Assembly: GCF_001429295.1 (NCBI RefSeq)
Contig: NZ_LMJL01000012.1
Span: forward strand, 749,276-813,275
Source: Flavobacterium sp. Root935
Lineage (GTDB): Bacteria > Bacteroidota > Bacteroidia > Flavobacteriales > Flavobacteriaceae
Direction of reading: 5' to 3'
DNA: 64,000 bases
Position 1 is the stretch's first letter. Each line of letters starts with the position of its first letter. The position numbers and the translations under genes are program-made. Under the pieces are notes generated by a model. It was not told where the DNA came from. It saw only the letters and a program-made list of their open reading frames with translations, and made no database searches. Below, in pieces: positions 59,408 through 64,000 of this stretch.

Positions 59408-59437
59408 CAAAAGTAGGGAAAGTTTTTTAACCGCAAA
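59408..59437 (-). promoter_or_regulatory. Promoter of the helicase gene, predicting a leaderless mRNA
   Basis: The minus strand has TTTG (59437-59434), 18 bases, TACTTTTG (59415-59408), then 4 bases to the ATG at 59403. Transcription would begin at or next to the A of ATG. The -33 element lies inside the palindromic repeat at 59427-59543. Confidence 0.6.
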
Positions 59438-59543
59438 GCACGCAAAGGTTTACACAAAGTTCGCAAAGTTTAAGTTCATAGCTTTGCGAACTTTACGTTT
59501 TTATAAAACCCATACATAAAAAACCTTGCGTGCTTTGCGGTAA
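59427..59543. repeat. Long palindromic repeat (CCGCAAAGCACGCAAAG family)
   Basis: The outer arms TTAACCGCAAAGCACGCAAA and TTGCGTGCTTTGCGGTAA pair, with inner arms CAAAGTTCGCAAAG and CTTTGCGAACTTTACG. It overlaps the helicase -33 element and separates it from the divergent peptidase gene. It relates to 57202-57316. Confidence 0.75.
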
Positions 59544-59576
59544 AAAACACAAAGCTTATCAACTTGAAACCTGAAA

Positions 59577-59611
59577 TTTGAAACTTTTAAACAAATAAAA
59601 AACTATATTTG
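59577..59611 (+). promoter_or_regulatory. Promoter of the M14 peptidase gene
   Basis: TTTG (59577-59580), 23 bases, TATATTTG (59604-59611). Start near 59617 gives a leader of about 16 bases to the ATG at 59633. A good match to the Bacteroidetes consensus. Confidence 0.6.
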
Positions 59612-59632
59612 ATTTTGATTAAAACCAAAACC

Positions 59633-61360
59633 ATGAAACTTTTTACCTTTTTCATTTCACTTTTCACCATTACCCTTTTCGCTCAAAACAACAAAAAATA
59701 CGACACGTTTTTTGAGAAAGGAAACGGAAATCAATCGGCATCTTATCAGGAAAGTATCGCTTATTTTAAAATGCTCGCTGCCGATTTTCCAACTATTCAA
59801 ATGAAAGAAATGGGACTGACAGATTCTGGAGAACCTTTGCATATGATTACCTTCAATCCTGACAAGGAATTTGATTTTGATAAAATACAGAAAACCAAAG
59901 CCGTTTTATTTGTGAATAACGGAATCCATGCGGGCGAACCTGACGGAATCGATGCAACCATGCAATTTTACAGAGATTTGGCAATTGGCAAACTGAAAGC
60001 ACCTAAAAATACTGTTTTAGTTACCATTCCCGTTTATAATATTGGTGGTGCTTTAAACCGAAATTCGACAACTCGAGCAAACCAGGACGGACCAGAAATT
60101 TATGGTTTTAGAGGAAATGCGAGAAACTACGATTTGAATCGCGATATGATGAAATCTGACACAAGGAACACCAAAAGTTTTGTCGAAATTTTCCAAAAGA
60201 TAAATGCCGATGTTTTTATTGACAATCACGTAAGTAACGGCTCAGATTATCAATACAAACTGACTTATATTATGACACAGCACAATAAACTCGGAACTGT
60301 TTTGGGCGATTTTATGAATAACGAAATGATGCCGGCTTTGGTCAAAGATCTTCAAAAGAAGAAAATTGAAACTACGCCTTATGTCGATTCATTTAAAGAT
60401 ACTCCAGACAAAGGTTTTGGACAATTTGTAGATAGTCCGCGATATACAACGGGTTACACTTCCCTATTCAATACAATTGGTTTTGTGGTTGAAACACATA
60501 TGCTGAAAAAATACGCAGAACGCGTAAAAATGACTTACGAGTACATGAAGTCTACTATGGATTTTACCGATGCGAATTATCAAAAGATAAAAGATTTAAG
60601 AGTAAAGAATTTAGAACAATATCAGCCTAAAAAATCGTATACTTTAAAATGGGAATTGGACAGTACAAAAGCAACTACTTTTTCGTTTTTGGGATATGAA
60701 GCAGGCTACAAAAAAAGCGAAGCTACAACAGGAAATCGTTTGTATTATGACAGAAGCAAACCATACAAAAAAGATGTTCCGTATATCAAAGAATTCAAAT
60801 CGGTAAAAGAAGTTGTTATTCCGTCTGCTTATATCATTCCGCGTGGTTATTGGAATATTATTGATCTTTTGAAAAACAATAATATTTCGTTCAGACAATT
60901 TAAAAACGACACTATTGTTGAGGTCGAAAGCTATAGAATTGCCGATTTTAAAACGTCTACTTCTGCTTATGAAGGACATTACCCGCACCGAAACACAACA
61001 GTAACTTCAAAAAAAGTTAAAATGAATTTTGCTAAAGGAGATTATTATGCCCCAACGAGCCAAAAAGGTGTAAAATACCTTCTAGAAGCTTTTGAACCAG
61101 AAGGCGTTGATTCTTTTTTTAATTGGAATTTCTTCGATCCTATTTTACAGCAAAAAGAACATTACTCAGAATATATTTTTGAAGATACTGCAGCGCAGCT
61201 TTTAAAAGAAAATCCAGCATTAAAAGCAGAATTAGAAACCAAAAAACAAAATGACCGCGAGTTTGCTAAAAGTGCTGAAGCGCAGTTAAATTGGATTTAC
61301 AAGCATTCTGTTTATTATGAAAAGGCACATATGCAGTATCCTGTTTATCGTGTTTTGTAG
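59633..61360 (+). CDS. Exported M14-family zinc carboxypeptidase
   Basis: Periplasmic or secreted metallopeptidase, 575 residues from the ATG at 59633, signal peptide ending near TLFAQN (residue 19). The in-frame ATG-like start at 59609 lies before the predicted transcript start. The catalytic domain has the zinc site HAGEPDGIDATM (His, Glu), then a long loop with DNHVSNGSDYQYKLTYIM (third zinc ligand His) and the family Arg/Asn-rich stretch GALNRNSTTRANQDGP. The catalytic Glu is likely in IGFVVETHMLKKYAE. A beta-rich C-terminal region of about 250 residues is of unknown use. No operon partners. Confidence 0.85.
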   Translation: MKLFTFFISLFTITLFAQNNKKYDTFFEKGNGNQSASYQESIAYFKMLAADFPTIQMKEMGLTDSGEPLHMITFNPDKEFDFDKIQKTKAVLFVNNGIHAGEPDGIDATMQFYRDLAIGKLKAPKNTVLVTIPVYNIGGALNRNSTTRANQDGPEIYGFRGNARNYDLNRDMMKSDTRNTKSFVEIFQKINADVFIDNHVSNGSDYQYKLTYIMTQHNKLGTVLGDFMNNEMMPALVKDLQKKKIETTPYVDSFKDTPDKGFGQFVDSPRYTTGYTSLFNTIGFVVETHMLKKYAERVKMTYEYMKSTMDFTDANYQKIKDLRVKNLEQYQPKKSYTLKWELDSTKATTFSFLGYEAGYKKSEATTGNRLYYDRSKPYKKDVPYIKEFKSVKEVVIPSAYIIPRGYWNIIDLLKNNNISFRQFKNDTIVEVESYRIADFKTSTSAYEGHYPHRNTTVTSKKVKMNFAKGDYYAPTSQKGVKYLLEAFEPEGVDSFFNWNFFDPILQQKEHYSEYIFEDTAAQLLKENPALKAELETKKQNDREFAKSAEAQLNWIYKHSVYYEKAHMQYPVYRVL

Positions 61361-61723
61361 ATTTTTTTTTGATTGATGTGGTTTAAAAAGTCCCATATCG
61401 CAAAGAGAGAGACGTTTGTGACAGCATGGTAAATATATTCCGTAGGAATATCTCATCGGTAGAAAAAATAATATCATTATGCATTGTGTCCTGTAAGGAC
61501 ACCTGTTTACGGCATTATTACCTAGTTAATCAAACGTTCCGATGGAGCGTATATTCGGAATTCATTTTCTTTCTACCTACGAGACATTCCTACCTAATGA
61601 GTTTTTTAATTGCAAAGTTCAAAATTCACAAAGCAAGTATAAATTTAATTAACGTTTTTCTGACTTATCTTAAAAGTTATATATTTGAAAACATCAATTT
61701 AAAATTCTAAAAATCATAAAGAA
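61361..61723. repeat. Degenerate repeat region with ATTCCGTAGGAATAT units
   Basis: The 360-base gap holds TTCCGTAGGAATATCTCATCGG, i.e. its first 20 bases TTCCGTAGGAATATCTCATC, then TCCTGTAAGGACAC, TTCCGATGGAGCGTATATTC and TACCTACGAGACATTCCTAC. These are diverged copies of a palindromic unit seen in many Bacteroidetes. Near its right end, TATATTTG at 61680-61687 is a -7 match for the downstream gene. No gene is visible. Confidence 0.55.
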
Positions 61724-62464
61724 ATGGGACTATTCAACAATCTTTTTAAAAAGAAAGAAGAAAATACAGAATCAACTACTAATCAGCCAAACAATACTAT
61801 AGACTTCACATCTGAAAATGATTTTTTAGAAAAATTTGGAGCAATTGCTTTGGAAAAACAAAGAAATCTATTTGAGATAACTGGTGGTCTTTCTTGGAAT
61901 GTCGATATGAATAAAGAAGAAATAACTTTTGGAGATGATCTTACATTTCCGATGCAGGTTTTGGGTTCTTTTTCACATTCTTCAGAAACATGGCTTTGGA
62001 TTTGGGACAACAAAGCGGGAGGTTATGCAGAATCTGTTATGAAGCAAGCTCTTTTGTTAAAGAAATACGGCGAAGAAAATAATATTGATTTATTAACAGT
62101 TGGAAAATTTGATGCTACTCAGAACGATTTACATCTAATAGGAATGATTGCTGTTGAGATGTTTAATGCAAGTGGTTATTATCTTGGAAATTACGGTCAA
62201 GGGAAGATGGTTGTTACCATTAAATCTGATGCAGTGGATAATGTTGAGAGCGAAGAATTAGCTCGAATTCTAACTGTTTTTCCAGAACTTATTTCAACAT
62301 TTGAAATTCAAAACCACAAAAATGCTTTTACCAATTATCTTTCTCAAAAAGGTTATGAACTGACATCTAATGGAAATGAAATTAAAGCCGAAAAGAATGG
62401 AAATGTAATAAATGCGGTTTTTAATGATGATAATCTTTTGATAAAATTAAATGGTAATTCTTAA
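61724..62464 (+). CDS. DUF6882-like protein
   Basis: 246 residues, cytoplasmic, starting MGLFNNLFKKKEENTESTTN with a charged, low-complexity N-terminus. The core (about 40-180) has LFEITGGLSWNVDMNKEEIT, LGSFSHSSETWLWIWDNKAG and MIAVEMFNASGYYLGNYGQG, which fits the DUF6882 family as I recall it. A C-terminal extra domain (about 190-246) ends NGNVINAVFNDDNLLIKLNG. No function known. A -7 match (TATATTTG, 61680-61687) gives a leader of about 30 bases. Confidence 0.7.
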   Translation: MGLFNNLFKKKEENTESTTNQPNNTIDFTSENDFLEKFGAIALEKQRNLFEITGGLSWNVDMNKEEITFGDDLTFPMQVLGSFSHSSETWLWIWDNKAGGYAESVMKQALLLKKYGEENNIDLLTVGKFDATQNDLHLIGMIAVEMFNASGYYLGNYGQGKMVVTIKSDAVDNVESEELARILTVFPELISTFEIQNHKNAFTNYLSQKGYELTSNGNEIKAEKNGNVINAVFNDDNLLIKLNGNS

Positions 62465-62465
62465 T

Positions 62466-62530
62466 ACGAAAGTGAAGTTCGCGTGAGGGATAGAGCCAAG
62501 CTACCGTAGTAGCGGCGAAAGCCCGACAGC
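62466..62530. repeat. REP-like element, family B
   Basis: AAGTTCGCGTGAGGGATAGA, a diverged hairpin core and GCGGCGAAAGCCCGACAGC. This end pair is typical of a Flavobacterium intergenic repeat I recall. It lies directly after the DUF6882 stop and before a terminator. Confidence 0.5.
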
Positions 62531-62533
62531 AAT

Positions 62534-62578
62534 AAAAAAAATACCCAATGAACGCAAAGTTGATTGGGTATTTTTTTT
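62534..62578. terminator. Bidirectional terminator between convergent genes
   Basis: AAAAAAATACCCAAT and ATTGGGTATTTTTTTT form a perfect stem with a short loop. It ends the DUF6882 gene and, on the other strand, the NUDIX gene. Confidence 0.85.
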
Positions 62579-62599
62579 ATTGGTGGCACGCCCCAATAC

Positions 62600-63253
62600 T
62601 TAAATATCTGAATTTGGACCTGATCGATATGGAACAGGCGGTGCAATTTTTTCTACTCGAACTTCCTCTTCTTCAAACAACAATTTGATGTTTTCGTATG
62701 AGTTTTTAAGTGCTTCTTTGATTTGCTCTGGGTTTAGCCAAGCCACTTTTTCGATGCCTTCTTCTATTTGTCCGTGAGGAGTTCCCTCAAAATCTGAATG
62801 CATTTCGAACCAATGCGTGATTTTTAATTTGTATTTTCCGTTGCGTTTGAAAATATGATAGGTTTTTTGCAGTTTATTGATTATACGAAGTTTATTTACT
62901 CCAGTTTCTTCCTCTACTTCGCGCATGGCGGTTGCTTCAATGTCCTCGCCTTTCTCGATTCCGCCCTTTGGTAAATCCCATTTTCCGTTTCTAAAAATGA
63001 ATAGAACCTCGCCTTTCTTGTTGTACACAAAGCCTCCGCCAGCTTTATTTACTGGAATTTTGGCTTTAAGGGTTTTCATTATTTCACTTTCGTCGGGATG
63101 ATATAAAATAGCTTTTTGAATTTTATTTTGAAAAATTTTTATGATAAGCTGTTCGATATCAATGCTCTCCAACAAGAACAATTGGAAATCTGTTTCTTTC
63201 GAGATTTCATTTGTCAAAAAAAGTGGTTTGTCGTTTACAAAAACTTTATACAT
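62600..63253 (-). CDS. NUDIX hydrolase
   Basis: Cytoplasmic nucleoside-diphosphate-X hydrolase, 217 residues. An N-terminal part (about 1-75, MYKVFVNDKPLFLTNEISKE) precedes the NUDIX domain: GGGFVYNKKGEVLFIFRNGK, WDLPKGGIEKGEDIEATAMR and REVEEETGV (nudix box complete). The substrate is unknown; longer relatives act on ADP-ribose or NTP-like compounds. Head-to-head with pyrE: the ATGs are 7 bases apart, and the pyrE -7 element covers this start codon. Confidence 0.88.
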   Translation of the reverse strand: MYKVFVNDKPLFLTNEISKETDFQLFLLESIDIEQLIIKIFQNKIQKAILYHPDESEIMKTLKAKIPVNKAGGGFVYNKKGEVLFIFRNGKWDLPKGGIEKGEDIEATAMREVEEETGVNKLRIINKLQKTYHIFKRNGKYKLKITHWFEMHSDFEGTPHGQIEEGIEKVAWLNPEQIKEALKNSYENIKLLFEEEEVRVEKIAPPVPYRSGPNSDI

Positions 63254-63256
63254 TTG
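63227..63256 (+). promoter_or_regulatory. Promoter of pyrE, predicting a leaderless mRNA
   Basis: TTTG (63227-63230), 18 bases, TACATTTG (63249-63256), then 4 bases to the ATG at 63261. The geometry is identical to the helicase promoter. The -7 element contains the NUDIX start codon (CAT at 63251-63253) and the -33 lies inside the NUDIX gene. Confidence 0.65.
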
Positions 63257-63260
63257 TACT

Positions 63261-63908
63261 ATGATTTTTAATAAAGATACTGCCGAAAAAACAGCCGAAT
63301 TGCTTTTGCAAATAAATGCAATTAAATTGAATCCCGAAAATCCTTTTACATGGGCTTCTGGTTGGAAATCTCCTATTTATTGTGATAATAGGTTAATTCT
63401 TTCATTTCCGAGCATCAGAAACTATGTTCGTGATGAGTTTGCTAAGAACATCGAAAAACAATTTGGAAAACCCGATGTGATCGCTGGTGTTGCCACTGGA
63501 GCCATTGGAGTTGGAATTTTGGTTGCCGAAAGTTTAGGACTTCCATTCGTATACGTGCGTCCGGAACCTAAAAAACACGGAAGACAAAACCAAGTTGAAG
63601 GTTTTTTACAAAAAGGACAAAATGTTGTAGTTGTCGAAGATTTAATTAGTACTGGAAAAAGCAGTTTGATGGCTGTGGAAGCTTTAAGAAGCGAAGGTGC
63701 GAACATTAAAGGTATGGCGGCGATTTTTACATATGGTTTTGGCATTGCTGAAGAAAATTTTAAAGAAGCTAATATTGATTTATTCACTTTGAGCAACTAC
63801 GAAAATTTATTAGACTTGGCGGTTCAAAAGCAATATATCACTGAAGATCAGCAATCGACTCTGCTGGAGTGGAATGAAAGCCCGTCAACTTGGGGACAAG
63901 AGGAGTAA
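63261..63908 (+). CDS. pyrE: Orotate phosphoribosyltransferase
   Basis: Converts orotate and PRPP to OMP in pyrimidine synthesis, 215 residues from the ATG at 63261 (MIFNKDTAEKTAELLLQINA). Reading frame upstream of this ATG lies antisense within the NUDIX gene and is not used. Family regions: PFTWASGWKSPIYCDNRLIL, IAGVATGAIGVGILVAESLG, YVRPEPKKHGRQNQVEG and the PRPP loop VVVVEDLISTGKSSLM. Cytoplasmic dimer in known members. It is transcribed from a very compact divergent region. Confidence 0.96.
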   Translation: MIFNKDTAEKTAELLLQINAIKLNPENPFTWASGWKSPIYCDNRLILSFPSIRNYVRDEFAKNIEKQFGKPDVIAGVATGAIGVGILVAESLGLPFVYVRPEPKKHGRQNQVEGFLQKGQNVVVVEDLISTGKSSLMAVEALRSEGANIKGMAAIFTYGFGIAEENFKEANIDLFTLSNYENLLDLAVQKQYITEDQQSTLLEWNESPSTWGQEE

Positions 63909-63921
63909 ATTTAGATTTTAG

Positions 63922-63936
63922 TCCCGAAGCCTCGGG
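63922..63936. repeat. Short hairpin after pyrE
   Basis: TCCCGAAGCCTCGGGA, a 6-base stem with an AGCC loop. It lacks a T-run, so it is a weak terminator candidate at best. Confidence 0.4.
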
Positions 63937-63937
63937 A

Positions 63938-64000
63938 TAGATTTTAGATTTTAGATTTTAGATTTTAGATTTTAGATTTTAGATTTTAGATTTTAGATTT
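63938..64000 (+). repeat. 7-bp tandem repeat at the right edge
   Basis: Nine perfect copies of TAGATTT, running off the window. No coding sense; typical of a simple-sequence tract after a gene end. Confidence 0.9.

Noticed and set aside
63938..64000. CRISPR array at the right edge
   Set aside because: The unit is only 7 bases with no spacers, so it is a simple tandem repeat.

Overview
The window is a stretch of a low-GC Bacteroidetes chromosome, most probably a Flavobacterium or a close relative. The evidence is a SusC/SusD pair, a type IX secretion C-terminal domain, near-absence of Shine-Dalgarno sequences, promoters of the Bacteroidetes type (TTTG, about 17-23 bases, TAnnTTTG), and the protein families present. 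No tRNA, rRNA or CRISPR array was seen. Function calls are by eye from motifs; no database search was run.

Layout. (1) 0-1.3 kb is debris: an IS6-family transposase running off the left edge, a second broken copy, a dispersed repeat and a decayed gene. (2) 1.3-6.6 kb holds a DoxX/chromate-transporter pair, a LytS/LytTR two-component pair and a membrane-anchored metallophosphoesterase. (3) 7.2-27.9 kb is a polysaccharide utilisation locus. One minus-strand operon, susC-susD-symporter-flavoenzyme-GH30-like-GH3-GH2, is preceded by a divergent LacI-type regulator with an unusual N-terminal zinc ribbon, then a second LacI regulator, then a secreted multidomain GH16 glucanase. The likely scheme is extracellular cleavage by GH16, uptake by SusCD, periplasmic trimming by GH30/GH3/GH2, and import by the sodium symporter. 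A beta-glucan substrate is an inference. (4) 28.5-29.7 kb has an exported hydroxyisourate hydrolase and a third decayed IS6 copy.

(5) 29.8-35.6 kb is the most striking region: a tight seven-gene operon with three different photolyase/cryptochrome paralogues (a divergent class, an iron-sulfur (6-4) type and a CRY-DASH type), a flavin reductase and three small conserved proteins (TIGR03643/DUF2805, DUF2452, DUF2256). It looks like a light-dependent DNA repair or photoreception module. (6) 35.9-39.0 kb is a small decaying integrative element: a tyrosine recombinase split by a frameshift, an HTH/zinc-finger protein, a two-TM protein and an HTH gene with an internal stop. (7) 39.1-41.1 kb is dnaK with a sigma-54-like promoter.

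(8) 41.4-64 kb is ordinary core and accessory genome: a CPA1 antiporter, MscS channel, hydrolases, ThuA, sulfurtransferase, ABC ATPase, RluD, a PASTA protein, Ddl, DUF421, CoaD, PhnA, a DbpA-like helicase, M14 peptidase, NUDIX and PyrE. Its intergenic gaps are unusually rich in palindromic repeats of several families. Two promoters here (helicase and pyrE) share the geometry TTTG-N18-TAnnTTTG-N4-ATG and predict leaderless mRNAs.
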